Shown piece after piece: positions 28,636-37,627 of a DNA stretch of 64,000 bases; position 1 is the stretch's first letter; each line of letters opens with the position of its first letter. Source of the stretch: Marinobacter daqiaonensis. Lineage in GTDB: Bacteria > Pseudomonadota > Gammaproteobacteria > Pseudomonadales > Oleiphilaceae. The notes beneath the pieces are model-generated. The model was not told where the DNA came from, did not search any database, and saw only the letters and a program-made list of their open reading frames with translations. The translations under genes were made by a program, and so were the position numbers. The DNA is taken from positions 2,639,272-2,703,271 of the forward strand of contig NZ_FOYW01000001.1 in assembly GCF_900115285.1 (NCBI RefSeq). Direction: 5' to 3'.

Positions 28636-30237
28636 TTACTTCTTGGGTTCGGCCCAGTAGGGCGCACGAAGCTCCCGCTTGAGGACCTTGCCGATGGTTG
28701 ACCGGGGCAGTTCGTCCCGGAATTCCACGCCCGAGAGCCGCTGGGTCTTGCCCAGTTTTCCGTTGGCGAAGGCCAGGATCTCTTCCTCGGTGTCGCTGGC
28801 GCCGGCCTTGCGAACCACCAGGCCAAGCGGCGTCTCGCCCCAGTGCTCGCTGGGGATGCCGATGACGGCTACATCCGCCACGGCGGGGTGCTCCAGCAGT
28901 ACCTTTTCCAGATCCACAGCATAGATATTGAAGCCACCGGAAATGATCATGTCCTTGCGGCGGTCGAGTATATAAAGGAAGCCGTCTTCGTCCAGGCGGC
29001 CCATGTCGCCGCTGCGGTAGAAGGTCAGGCCCTCCGGGCTGGTCCAGAGCATTTCCCGGGTCTGCTCTTCCCGGTGGTAGTAGCCGCGCATCATGGAGAT
29101 GGCCCGGCCTACGATCTCGCCGATCTCGCCCCGGGGCACCTCGTTGCCTTCGTCATCAATGATCCGCACCTCGGCGCCCTCGGTGGGAACGCCCACGGAA
29201 TCCCATTTGCTGGGGTTGGCTGCACAGTCCAGGGTAGTGGAGATGCCGCCTTCGGTCAGGCCGTATACCTCGCGGATATTGCCCGGCCAGCGTTTCATGG
29301 CCTCGTCGATCACGTCGGCGCGCAAGGGGGCGCTGGTGCACAGTTTCAGCTTGAAGGAGGACAGGTCAAACCGGTCGAAGTCCGGCTCGGCCATGATGCG
29401 GGTGTACTGCACCGGTACCAGCATGGCGTGGGTTACCCGGTGTTCCTCCGCCAGTTCCAGGAAGCGGTGGGCGTTGAACTTGCCCATCAGGATCAGGGTG
29501 CCGCCGTTGTAGAGGGTGGGCAGGGCGGATACCAGGGTGGTGTTGGAATAAAGTGGCGTGGACACCAGGTTGATGGCGTCTCCGTCGAGGCCGAACCGGG
29601 CCAGGCGAACAAACTGACGCTGGCGGAACCGGTAATCGTGCAGTATACCTTTGGGGGTGCCGGTGGTGCCCGAGCTGTAGATGATGTTGAAGGGGTCATC
29701 CAGGGTGACTTCCGCCGGGTCGGCCTGGTCGGAGACGTCGCCCAGCCAGGCGTCGAGGTCCTGGCCGCTGTCTACGTCGCGGGTATCGATGCCGATCCGC
29801 TGCCCGGGCCTGACCCGCTCCAGCTGATCACGGATTTCCCGGAACAGTGACAGGTTCTTTTCGGACACAAACAGGAACCGGGAGTCGCAGTCGGCCACCA
29901 TCAGTGCCAGGGCTTCGCCGCTCGCCATGCCGGACAGGGGGACCATGCAGCCACCGGCAATCAGGGTGCCCAGGTAGAGGCACATATAGTTGTTGCTGTT
30001 CTCCGCGAGGCCGGCAACGGTGTCACCGGTTTTCAGGCCGTCCTGCCTTAACCGGTTGGCAATGCGATTGGCGCGACTGATCATTTCCGACCACGTCAGT
30101 GTGCCGTATTCGTCAGTCAGGGCCGCTTTGTCAGCCTGGGTTCGGGCAAATGCCTGGATATGGTGGCCGATTGGGTCCATGGTTTCATGCTCGATCGCTG
30201 GCGCGTAATTCGGCATAGCCTCAACGGTTTCTCTCAT
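28636..30237 (-). CDS. Acyl-CoA synthetase, AMP-forming
   Basis: A 533-residue class I adenylate-forming ligase that activates a carboxylic acid with ATP and CoA. Motifs are IIYSSGTTGTPKGI (phosphate loop), VYGLTEGG, YRSGDMGRLDEDGFLYILDR and, near the C-terminus, the catalytic Lys in PRSTIGKVLKRE. No signal or membrane segment is present. It is a single minus-strand gene, transcribed away from the 30.45 kb operon across a 216-bp gap, so they may share control. The ATG at 30237 has AGAGG 6 nt upstream; later in-frame ATGs exist. The acid is unknown. Confidence 0.9.
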   Translation of the reverse strand: MRETVEAMPNYAPAIEHETMDPIGHHIQAFARTQADKAALTDEYGTLTWSEMISRANRIANRLRQDGLKTGDTVAGLAENSNNYMCLYLGTLIAGGCMVPLSGMASGEALALMVADCDSRFLFVSEKNLSLFREIRDQLERVRPGQRIGIDTRDVDSGQDLDAWLGDVSDQADPAEVTLDDPFNIIYSSGTTGTPKGILHDYRFRQRQFVRLARFGLDGDAINLVSTPLYSNTTLVSALPTLYNGGTLILMGKFNAHRFLELAEEHRVTHAMLVPVQYTRIMAEPDFDRFDLSSFKLKLCTSAPLRADVIDEAMKRWPGNIREVYGLTEGGISTTLDCAANPSKWDSVGVPTEGAEVRIIDDEGNEVPRGEIGEIVGRAISMMRGYYHREEQTREMLWTSPEGLTFYRSGDMGRLDEDGFLYILDRRKDMIISGGFNIYAVDLEKVLLEHPAVADVAVIGIPSEHWGETPLGLVVRKAGASDTEEEILAFANGKLGKTQRLSGVEFRDELPRSTIGKVLKRELRAPYWAEPKK

Positions 30238-30453
30238 AGGGGGCCTCTGAGTGGTTGTTGTGTTTTATCTAGTGAAATTTATTTTCGAATATATTGACTC
30301 AAAACTGGAAGCCGTGACAAATTAAACGCCCTATGGAGCTTCCTGACAAATGTCCGTCGCGCAATTTCAGGTGATTTATCAAGAGGTTTCTCGCGGATAA
30401 TCAGTAAGCTATCAACAATCATAAAAGCCCAGGAAAGATAAAGGAGCATGTGT

Positions 30454-31242
30454 ATGATGCGTTTCACTGAGCGGGTCGCCATCGTGACCGGCGCAGGCAG
30501 TGGTATTGGCCGCGCAACCGCCCTCAGGCTCGCTCGCGAAGGCGCCAGTGTCATCATGGCGGACTGGTCGGAAGAAGGTCTGCAGGAAACCGCCTCACAC
30601 ATGCCCGCCGATGCCACCCATATTGAGCGCAAGCTGGATGTCTCGGATGAAGACGGCGTGCGCACGCTGATTGCCGAGGTTATGGACCAGTTTGGCCAGA
30701 TTGATGTGCTGGTCAACAATGCCGGCATCTCCGGCGGAAGCTATCCCCCCGTAACCGAGAACGAAAAAGGCGACTGGGAAAAGATCCTGGGCGTCAATCT
30801 GATCGGCGCCATGCTCATGATCAAGCATGTCGCTCCTCACATGCAGGCACGGCAGCAGGGCGCCATCGTCAATACCGCGTCCGTGGCTGGCATCCGCTCC
30901 GGAGCCGGCGGAAACCCCTACAGCGCCTCCAAGGCGGGTGTCATCAACCTCACCCAGACCGCGGCCTGTGACCTGGGCGGCTTTAACGTACGCGTCAACG
31001 CAGTGTGTCCGGGCCTGGTGGAAACCGGTATGACCAAGGCAGTCTTCGACTACGCCCGCTCCAATGACAAGGAGCACAAGCTCGGCGGACGCTGCGAACT
31101 GCGCCGTTATGGCAAGCCGGAAGAGCTGGCAGCCGCCATCTGCTTCCTGGCGTCCGATGATGCCAGCTATATTACCGGTCAGGCACTTCCCGTCGACGGT
31201 GGTAACACCGCTTCCCTGAACCTTCCCGGAATGAAAGTGTAA
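30454..31242 (+). CDS. Short-chain dehydrogenase/reductase (SDR), first gene of the 4-hydroxy-acid-type operon
   Basis: A 262-residue classical SDR with TGAGSGIG (NAD(P) loop), NNAG and catalytic YSASK. An acidic residue after beta-2 (MADWSEEG) suggests NAD preference. It probably oxidises a hydroxyl or reduces a ketone on an acyl-CoA. It is first of seven tightly packed genes and its stop overlaps the thioesterase start as TAATG. AAGGAG at 30441-30446 is 7 nt before the ATG at 30454, so that start is preferred to the ATG at 30448, which is too close. Confidence 0.9.
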   Translation: MMRFTERVAIVTGAGSGIGRATALRLAREGASVIMADWSEEGLQETASHMPADATHIERKLDVSDEDGVRTLIAEVMDQFGQIDVLVNNAGISGGSYPPVTENEKGDWEKILGVNLIGAMLMIKHVAPHMQARQQGAIVNTASVAGIRSGAGGNPYSASKAGVINLTQTAACDLGGFNVRVNAVCPGLVETGMTKAVFDYARSNDKEHKLGGRCELRRYGKPEELAAAICFLASDDASYITGQALPVDGGNTASLNLPGMKV

Positions 31243-31688
31243 TGAGTGAAGCATCACAGAACCTCCACATCACCGGTGGCAAGGATCTGCCCGGCTTCCA
31301 CAATCTGCTCGGTTACCGGCAGGTGTCCTGGGAAGAGGACAAGGCGGTTATCGCCCTGGACCTGAGACCGGAGCACCTGAATCTCGGCGGAGTCATCCAC
31401 GGCGGCGTGCTCAGCTCGCTTTTGGACATTGTGCTCGCCGAAGCGGGTACTTACTGCCCCTATCCGGGCCGTATGCGCAAGGCCATTACGCTCACACTGA
31501 CCACGACGTTTACCGGCCAGTGTTCCGGTGGCACCATTACCGTCACGGGCATCAAGCGCGCCGGCGGCACCCGAATATTCAACAGCACCGGCGAAGTCCG
31601 TGACGACAAGGGCAACCTGCTTGCCATTGCCGAAGGTACCTTCAGGATTCGATCCGGTAGCGAAAAACCCGAGGGCGTTCCCATCTGA
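31242..31688 (+). CDS. PaaI-type hotdog thioesterase
   Basis: A 148-residue hotdog protein. The helix HLNLGGVIHGGVLSSLLD holds the HGG motif of PaaI-family acyl-CoA thioesterases, with the Asp further along the same helix as catalytic candidate. It would hydrolyse an acyl-CoA, perhaps to rescue CoA from dead-end intermediates of the operon. It starts on the last base of the SDR stop (TAATG), so coupling is tight. 38 bp separate it from the dehydrogenase. Confidence 0.87.
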   Translation: MSEASQNLHITGGKDLPGFHNLLGYRQVSWEEDKAVIALDLRPEHLNLGGVIHGGVLSSLLDIVLAEAGTYCPYPGRMRKAITLTLTTTFTGQCSGGTITVTGIKRAGGTRIFNSTGEVRDDKGNLLAIAEGTFRIRSGSEKPEGVPI

Positions 31689-31726
31689 TCGCCCCCTCAT
31701 CAGATCAATAAAAGAGAGGAATAACG

Positions 31727-32941
31727 ATGTCCTACGAACCGTCTGACCGAGCCAAGAAACTGCAGAAAGAACTCATCGAGTTCATGGACGCCTATGTCTA
31801 CCCCAACGAGCACAAGCATCACGAGCAGGTAGACAATGCCGAAAACCGCTGGGCGCCTACGCCCATCATGGAAGAGCTCAAGGCCAAGGCCAAGAGTGCC
31901 GGCCTGTGGAACCTGTTCCTGCCGGAGAGTGAGCGTGGCGCCGGCCTGACCAATCTCGAATACGCTTACCTGTGTGAAATAATGGGCCGCTCCCATATGG
32001 CGCCGGAAGTGTTCAACTGCTCCGCGCCGGACACCGGTAACATGGAAACCATCGAGCGTTACGGCAGCGAAGAGCACAAAGAGAAGTGGCTGAAGCCTCT
32101 GCTCGAGGGCGAGATTCGTTCCTGCTTTTCCATGACCGAGCCAAATGTGGCGTCTTCCGATGCCACCAATATCGGAACCGAGATTCGCCGCGAAGGCGAC
32201 GAGTACGTGATCAACGGCAAGAAGTGGTGGTCCTCCGGTGCCATGACCACCACCACCAAGATCGCCATCGTGATGGGCAAGACCGATCCTACAGCCGAGA
32301 AGCACAAGCAGCAGTCCATGATCCTGGTGCCACTGGATGCACCGGGCGTTGAAATCGTTCGCGCCCTGCATGTCTTTGGCTACGATCACGCACCCCACGG
32401 TCACGCCGAAGTGCATTACAACAACGTCCGGGTACCGGCTTCCAATATCCTGCTGGGTGAGGGTCGCGGTTTCGAGATCGCCCAGGGCCGCCTCGGGCCG
32501 GGCCGTATCCATCACTGCATGCGCACCATCGGTGTTGCCGAGCGTGCCCTGGAAGCCATGTGTGAGCGTGCCAATGCCCGTGAGGCTTTCGGTCGTCCGC
32601 TGGTGGAGTTCGACTCCATCCGCAAGGATATCGCCCGTTCACGCCTGGAAATCGAGCAGGCCCGCCTGATGACCCTTAAGGCTGCCCACATGATGGATAC
32701 CGTGGGTAACAAGGTTGCCCGCCAGGAAATCGCCATGATCAAGGTTATTGCGCCGAATATGGCCCTGAAGGTTCTCGACCGTGCCATTCAGGTTCACGGT
32801 GGTGCCGGCGTCAGCCAGGACACTTTCCTGGCCGCAGCCTGGGCAAGCGTGCGTACCCTGCGCCTGGCGGATGGTCCGGATGAAGTACACCTGGACTCCA
32901 TCGCCAAGCTCGAGCTCAAGAACTACCCACGCACCCACTGA
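31727..32941 (+). CDS. ACAD10/11-type acyl-CoA dehydrogenase
   Basis: A 404-residue flavoprotein very like the dehydrogenase half of human ACAD11: [59 protein letters not shown] and [11 protein letters not shown] are nearly family-invariant. In most acyl-CoA dehydrogenases the catalytic Glu lies in a YEG motif near this C-terminal site; here the aligned stretch is ADG (Asp about residue 382). ACAD10/11 proteins act with a kinase domain in 4-hydroxy-acid breakdown, where the phosphorylated acyl-CoA is turned into an enoyl-CoA. The matching kinase is encoded 800 bp downstream. SD AGAGGA precedes the ATG. Confidence 0.93.
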   Translation: MSYEPSDRAKKLQKELIEFMDAYVYPNEHKHHEQVDNAENRWAPTPIMEELKAKAKSAGLWNLFLPESERGAGLTNLEYAYLCEIMGRSHMAPEVFNCSAPDTGNMETIERYGSEEHKEKWLKPLLEGEIRSCFSMTEPNVASSDATNIGTEIRREGDEYVINGKKWWSSGAMTTTTKIAIVMGKTDPTAEKHKQQSMILVPLDAPGVEIVRALHVFGYDHAPHGHAEVHYNNVRVPASNILLGEGRGFEIAQGRLGPGRIHHCMRTIGVAERALEAMCERANAREAFGRPLVEFDSIRKDIARSRLEIEQARLMTLKAAHMMDTVGNKVARQEIAMIKVIAPNMALKVLDRAIQVHGGAGVSQDTFLAAAWASVRTLRLADGPDEVHLDSIAKLELKNYPRTH

Positions 32942-32956
32942 ACCCGGAGCCAGACC

Positions 32957-33724
32957 GTGAGCAATCCATTGTTTGACATGACCGGCAAGGTGGCCCTGAT
33001 AACCGGGTCCACCAAGGGCATTGGCCGGTCCATTGCCGAAGAGATGGCCCGCCTGGGTGCCAGGGTGGTGATCTCCAGCCGCAAGGCCGACGCCTGCGAG
33101 CAGGTGGCCGGGGAGCTGAAGGCCGAGGGCTTCGATGCCATGGCCATCCCCTGCCACGTTGGCAAGAAGGATCAGTTGCAGAACCTGGTGGACAAGACCA
33201 TCGAGGCCTGGGGCAGAATCGACGTGCTGGTGTGCAATGCCGCCACCAACCCGGTTTACGGCCCCACATCGGAAATGACTGATGAGGCCTGGGACAAGAT
33301 CATGGACACCAACGTCAAGGGCACGTTCTGGCTCACCAACATGGTCCTGCCCGGAATGGCCGAGCGTGGCGAGGGTGCAGTGGTCCTGCTGTCCTCCATC
33401 GCCGGTATTCGCGGCAACACCACCATCGGCACCTACGGTGTCTCCAAGGCCGCGGAAGCGGCCCTGGCACGGAATCTGGCGGTGGAGTGGGGTCCGAAGG
33501 GTATCCGTATCAACAGTATTGCCCCGGGCATCATCAAGACCGACTTCGCCAAGGCGTTATGGGAAGATCCGGTGCGGATCAAGCGTGCGGAAGAGAAGAC
33601 TCCGCTGCGCCGGATCGGTGACCCGGTGGATATCGCCGGCCTCGCCGTCTTCCTGTCCACCAAGGCCAGCGCCTACATCACCGGTCAGGTGATCGTGGCG
33701 GATGGCGGCGAGACTATTTGCTGA
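32957..33724 (+). CDS. Short-chain dehydrogenase/reductase (SDR)
   Basis: A 255-residue classical SDR with TGSTKGIG, CNAA in place of NNAG, and YGVSK at the active site. Arg and Lys after beta-2 (SSRKADAC) suggest NADP(H) use, so this enzyme and the first SDR may run opposite redox steps. It resembles LvaD-type and FabG-like reductases. The start codon is GTG at 32957, 15 bp after the dehydrogenase stop. It sits between the separated dehydrogenase and kinase halves of an ACAD10/11-like pair. Confidence 0.9.
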   Translation: MSNPLFDMTGKVALITGSTKGIGRSIAEEMARLGARVVISSRKADACEQVAGELKAEGFDAMAIPCHVGKKDQLQNLVDKTIEAWGRIDVLVCNAATNPVYGPTSEMTDEAWDKIMDTNVKGTFWLTNMVLPGMAERGEGAVVLLSSIAGIRGNTTIGTYGVSKAAEAALARNLAVEWGPKGIRINSIAPGIIKTDFAKALWEDPVRIKRAEEKTPLRRIGDPVDIAGLAVFLSTKASAYITGQVIVADGGETIC

Positions 33725-33731
33725 GGTTACT

Positions 33732-34805
33732 ATGAGCACTGGCCCTAACCTGGTGGACGTCCTGGACGCCCACCGGTTCGACGAGGCAGCCCTGTTGAAG
33801 TGGCTGCAGAAGCACATTCCGGAGTTCGGGGACGACCTCGAGGTGAAGCAGTTCCAGGGCGGGCAGTCAAACCCGACCTTTCTGCTCACCTCCGGGGGCA
33901 AACGTTATGTCCTGCGCAAAAAACCCCCCGGGAAGACGCTGCCTTCCGCTCACATGGTGGAGCGGGAGTACAAGGTTATCCGGGCATTGTCCGACAATAC
34001 CGATGTGCCTGTACCCAAGGCCCGGGTGCTGTGCGAGGACAGCGACCTGATCGGCACTCCCTTCTACGTAATGGACTACATGGAAGGCCGGGTCGTGAGT
34101 CATCCGGCCCTGAAGGAGCTGGACCGGGCCGAGCGTCGTCCTGTGCACCACGCCGCCATAGACACCATGGCGAAAATGCACGCGGTGGATGTGAACGAGG
34201 TGGGTCTTGGGGATTTCGGTCGTCCCGAGGGCTACGTTGCACGCCAGGTGGCGCGCTGGTCCAAACAGTACGAGGCGTCCAAGACCGGTGACATGCCGTC
34301 CATGGACAAGCTGATGAAGTGGCTGCCGGAAAATCTTCCGGCGAAGGATGAATGCGCCATTGCCCACGGTGACTACCGCCTGGGGAACCTGATGCTTCAT
34401 CCGGAAAAGCCTGAAGTCATTGCGATTCTGGACTGGGAGCTCTCCACGCTGGGGCACCCGCTGGCGGATCTCGCCTACTACTGCCTGCCATACCATCTCA
34501 GCTCCGATTTCGAGGGGATGCGTGGCCTGATCGGCGAGGATCTCGAGGAGCTCGGCATTCCCGACGAGCAGGAGACTATCGAGAGGTATTGCAAGGCTTC
34601 CGGCCGTGAGAGCCTGGATGACTGGCATGTCTTCCTCGCGTTTTCCCTGTTCCGCCTGGCGGCGATCCTCCAGGGTGTGTATGCCCGGGCGCTGGCCGGC
34701 AACGCCAGTAACGCGGATGCCCTGGAAGTTGGCAAGCGGGCCCATGTGCTGGCGGATGTGGGCTGGGCGATCGCCCAGCAGGGCAGCAAAGGCTCCGCGG
34801 TATGA
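33732..34805 (+). CDS. ACAD10/11-type acyl-CoA kinase (APH-like phosphotransferase)
   Basis: A 357-residue kinase of the aminoglycoside-phosphotransferase fold, closely resembling the N-terminal half of human ACAD11: GGQSNPTFLL, RYVLRKKPPG (ATP Lys near 63), FYVMDYMEGR, HGDYRLGNLM (catalytic Asp214, Asn219) and IAILDWELSTLGHPLADL (metal Asp234). In the animal fusion and in the bacterial levulinate pathway (LvaA), such kinases phosphorylate the 4-hydroxyl of an acyl-CoA. I infer the same here. The small LvaB partner is not seen. ATG at 33732 has GAGG upstream. Its stop overlaps surE as ATGA. Confidence 0.92.
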   Translation: MSTGPNLVDVLDAHRFDEAALLKWLQKHIPEFGDDLEVKQFQGGQSNPTFLLTSGGKRYVLRKKPPGKTLPSAHMVEREYKVIRALSDNTDVPVPKARVLCEDSDLIGTPFYVMDYMEGRVVSHPALKELDRAERRPVHHAAIDTMAKMHAVDVNEVGLGDFGRPEGYVARQVARWSKQYEASKTGDMPSMDKLMKWLPENLPAKDECAIAHGDYRLGNLMLHPEKPEVIAILDWELSTLGHPLADLAYYCLPYHLSSDFEGMRGLIGEDLEELGIPDEQETIERYCKASGRESLDDWHVFLAFSLFRLAAILQGVYARALAGNASNADALEVGKRAHVLADVGWAIAQQGSKGSAV

Positions 34806-35593
34806 GCCGTGCAGCAGCGGCGGACCCGATGGTCCGCCGCATACTGATTACCAATGACGACGGGGTGGCGGCGCCGGGCCTGAAGATCCTGGTGGATATC
34901 GCTCGCAGGCTGGCCGAGGAAGTCTGGATCGTGGCCCCGGAGCACGACCGCAGTGGCGCCGGGCAGAGTATTTCCCTGCACGATCCGCTGCGGGTCTATT
35001 GTCATGCCGAAAGGCATTACGCCGTCTCGGGAACGCCGGCTGACTGCGTGCTCTATGCGCTGGCGGAGTGGTTCGGCGAGACGCCGCCGGACCTGGTGCT
35101 TTCGGGCATCAACGCGGGCGGAAACATAGGCGATTCGGTGCAGTATTCGGGTACCGTCGGAGCGGTGCTGAGCGCGGAGCACCTGGGTATTCCGGCCATT
35201 GCCCTGAGTCAGGCATTCACCAACCGGGATGCCATCGACTGGTCGCCGGTTACCCAGCTGGGCGAAACCGCGATCCGTGCCCTGTGGCCGACGGCGGGCT
35301 CGGGCAAGTGTTGCTGGAACGTGAATTTCCCGGCCTGCCGGGCCGAAGAGGTCGGTGACATGGAGTACGCACTCCAGTCCACAGGCTCCATTGCCCGGCC
35401 CCGGTTGCTGCCGGGCCAGGACAGTCGCGGGCTGTCCTATTGGTGGTTGGGTTTTGACCGCAACTCCGATCACCCGGTTCCCGACAACTCCGACGTGGCT
35501 GTGCTGCGGCGCCGGGGAGTGGCGGCCTCGCCGCTGCGGGGAGATCATGGGTTACCCGGTGGCCAGACGTCCATCGCGTTGCAGAACAGATGA
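34802..35593 (+). CDS. surE: SurE family phosphatase/5'-nucleotidase
   Basis: A 263-residue SurE-fold metallophosphatase. The metal site is TNDDGVAAPGL (Asp19, Asp20), with SGAGQS and SGINAGGNIGDSVQYSGTVGAA-like residues following, and GTPADCV is conserved. SurE enzymes remove phosphate from nucleoside monophosphates and other small phosphates. A housekeeping surE normally lies with pcm, nlpD and rpoS; this copy is instead coupled by ATGA to an acyl-CoA kinase gene, so a role in the same pathway is likely. An ATG nine codons downstream is an alternative start. Confidence 0.88.
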   Translation: MSRAAAADPMVRRILITNDDGVAAPGLKILVDIARRLAEEVWIVAPEHDRSGAGQSISLHDPLRVYCHAERHYAVSGTPADCVLYALAEWFGETPPDLVLSGINAGGNIGDSVQYSGTVGAVLSAEHLGIPAIALSQAFTNRDAIDWSPVTQLGETAIRALWPTAGSGKCCWNVNFPACRAEEVGDMEYALQSTGSIARPRLLPGQDSRGLSYWWLGFDRNSDHPVPDNSDVAVLRRRGVAASPLRGDHGLPGGQTSIALQNR

Positions 35594-35615
35594 CAGAAAC
35601 GGAGAAGTAATCTCA

Positions 35616-37280
35616 ATGTTTACACGACATCATAAGGTCTGGCCGAAAGAACTGCCCAAGACCATGACGCTGCCGAAAACCAGTGTGTTTACCAACCTGG
35701 AAATCTCGGCCAGGCGATACCCGGACCACACCGCCATCATCTATTACGATACCAGGATGACCTACCAGACCCTTCTGGATGAGGTGGAGGCGCTGGCGGG
35801 ATGGCTGCAGAACAATGGTGTCAAGAAAGGGGACCGGGTCCTGCTGTACATGCAGAATTCCCCCCAGTATGTCATCAGTTATTATGCCATCCTGCGGGCC
35901 GATGCCGTGGTCATTCCGGTCAACCCCATGAACCGGGCCTCGGAGCTTGAGCACTATATCTCCGATACCAGCGCTACGGTCTGCCTGGCGGGTGTGGAAC
36001 TCGCCGGGTTCATTGCGCCGCTGGTGGGACAAACCTATCTCGAGCAGGTGGTCGTTGCGGCTTACGGCACTTACGTTCGTCAGCCGACGGATCTGAACCT
36101 GCCGGCCGAAGTGGCCGCAGAGCCTCAGCCCCTGAAGGGCCCCGGCCTGATCTCCTGGGAAGATGCCCTAAATGCCGGCAACAGCCCGGCCGAGCATACG
36201 GCGGGTCCGGAGGATCTGGCGGTGATTCCCTACAGTTCCGGCACCACCGGCCAGCCCAAGGGTTGTGTGCATGTGCACCGGGGTGTGATGGCGACGGCGG
36301 TACACCGGTCTTTCTGGAACGTGACCTCCGTGGACTCGGTCCAGCTGTGCACGCTGCCGTTCTTCCACGTCACCGGCATGACCGGTTCCATGAACAGTCC
36401 CATCTATGCCGGTTCCACCATGGTCATCATGACCCGTTGGGACCGCGACGTGGCCGGAACGCTGATCGAGCGCTACAAGGTCACCGGCTGGACCAACATC
36501 GTCACCATGGCCGTGGACTTCCTGTCCAACCCCAACCTCAAGAACTATGACATCAGTTCCCTCGTCACCATCGGTGGCGGTGGCGCAGCGATGCCGGAAG
36601 CGGTTGCCAGGAAGCTGCACACCCTGACCGGGCTGGATTATATTGAAGGATATGGTCTCTCCGAGACCATGGCAGCCACTCATATCAATCCTCCCGACAA
36701 CCCCAAGGCCCAGTGTCTGGGCATTCCGGTGTTCGACGTGGATTCCCGGATTATCGACGTCGATACCCTGGAAGAGAAAGGACCGGGTGAAGTGGGGGAG
36801 ATCGTATCCAACGGCCCCCAGGTGACTGTCGGCTACTGGAACCGTCCTGCCGAGACCGAAGCCGCGTTTGTGGAGATTGATGGCAAGAAGTTCTTCCGCA
36901 CCGGTGATCTGGCGTATTACGATGAGGACGGTTACTTCTTCATGGTGGACCGGGTCAAGCGGATGATCAATGCCTCCGGTTTCAAGGTATGGCCCTCCGA
37001 AGTCGAGAGCATGATGTACCAGCATCCCTCCATCCATGAGGTCTGTATCATCTCCGCCCCTCACGAAAAGCGTGGCGAGACCGTCAAGGCGGTCGTGGTG
37101 CTTACACCCGAGGCGGAAGGGCTGACCACCGAGCAGGAGATCATCGCCTGGTGCAAGGAGCAGATGGCGGCCTACAAGGTGCCGTCCATGGTGGAGTTTG
37201 TCAGCGAGCTGCCAAAATCACCAACGGGCAAGCTGATGTGGCGCGCGCTCCAGGAAGAAGAGTGGAAGAAGCAGGCCTGA
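35616..37280 (+). CDS. Acyl-CoA synthetase, AMP-forming (last gene of the operon)
   Basis: A 554-residue adenylate-forming ligase. Motifs are IPYSSGTTGQPKGCVHVH, IEGYGLSETMA, FRTGDLAYYDEDGYFFMVDR and KRMINASGFKVWPSEVE, with the C-terminal Lys in SPTGKLMWRAL. It would form the acyl-CoA that the operon's kinase, dehydrogenase and reductases act on, like LvaE in the levulinate pathway. It starts 22 bp after surE with GGAG upstream and ends at a terminator. The preferred acid is unknown. The sequence differs clearly from the ligase at 28.6 kb, so they are not recent duplicates. Confidence 0.91.
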   Translation: MFTRHHKVWPKELPKTMTLPKTSVFTNLEISARRYPDHTAIIYYDTRMTYQTLLDEVEALAGWLQNNGVKKGDRVLLYMQNSPQYVISYYAILRADAVVIPVNPMNRASELEHYISDTSATVCLAGVELAGFIAPLVGQTYLEQVVVAAYGTYVRQPTDLNLPAEVAAEPQPLKGPGLISWEDALNAGNSPAEHTAGPEDLAVIPYSSGTTGQPKGCVHVHRGVMATAVHRSFWNVTSVDSVQLCTLPFFHVTGMTGSMNSPIYAGSTMVIMTRWDRDVAGTLIERYKVTGWTNIVTMAVDFLSNPNLKNYDISSLVTIGGGGAAMPEAVARKLHTLTGLDYIEGYGLSETMAATHINPPDNPKAQCLGIPVFDVDSRIIDVDTLEEKGPGEVGEIVSNGPQVTVGYWNRPAETEAAFVEIDGKKFFRTGDLAYYDEDGYFFMVDRVKRMINASGFKVWPSEVESMMYQHPSIHEVCIISAPHEKRGETVKAVVVLTPEAEGLTTEQEIIAWCKEQMAAYKVPSMVEFVSELPKSPTGKLMWRALQEEEWKKQA

Positions 37281-37306
37281 GCTGGAAGCAGGGCTGACCT
37301 GAATGC

Positions 37307-37337
37307 CCCCGCTAACCTTTTCTGGTTGGTGGGGTTT
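37307..37337 (+). terminator. Rho-independent terminator of the 30.45-37.28 kb operon
   Basis: Stem CCCCGCTAACC (37307-37317) with GGTTGGTGGGG (37324-37334), an 11-bp stem including two G-T pairs, a 6-nt loop and TTT following. It lies 26 nt after the ligase stop and marks the operon end. Confidence 0.75.
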
Positions 37338-37627
37338 CTCGCCAATGCCGGGCATCTGAGCCTGGTATCCCGCCATCATGGCAACACCATCAATATTTCA
37401 TTTTTGTCATTAAAATTCCCAATCGGGTTCGCATAGCGAAATTACATTCTGTCTATTGACAGTATAGGCACGGAGTGTAATCTTGTCGGCCGACGTGAGG
37501 CTTTCCGGCGTTACGTCTGAAAAAGAACGGAAAACCAGAAAAACAAATCCCTGAAAAATCATAGAAACACACAGTGTTGCGGTAACGGCAACTCTACAAA
37601 AACAACGTCGCCACGGGAGGGGCCGGT
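37338..37627 (+). promoter_or_regulatory. Promoter region of the Liv-type transporter operon
   Basis: A 290-bp AT-richer leader without a gene. It contains the TTC-N7-GAA repeat at 37428-37440 and TTGACA at 37456-37461, with TAATCT 16 nt further on as a modest -10. A long untranslated leader (about 140 nt) would follow. Confidence 0.45.
37428..37440. promoter_or_regulatory. Shared operator candidate, site A
   Basis: TTCGCATAGCGAA, an inverted repeat with TTC-N7-GAA spacing, upstream of the Liv-type operon and 15 nt before a TTGACA element. It is similar to sites at 42.76, 47.39 and 50.34 kb. Confidence 0.5.

Noticed and set aside
30238..30453. GAAATTTATTTTC dyad upstream of the 30.45 kb operon as a fifth shared operator
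   Set aside because: The arms face the opposite way (GAAA-N5-TTTC) and the GC-GAA core is absent, so it is not the same motif.
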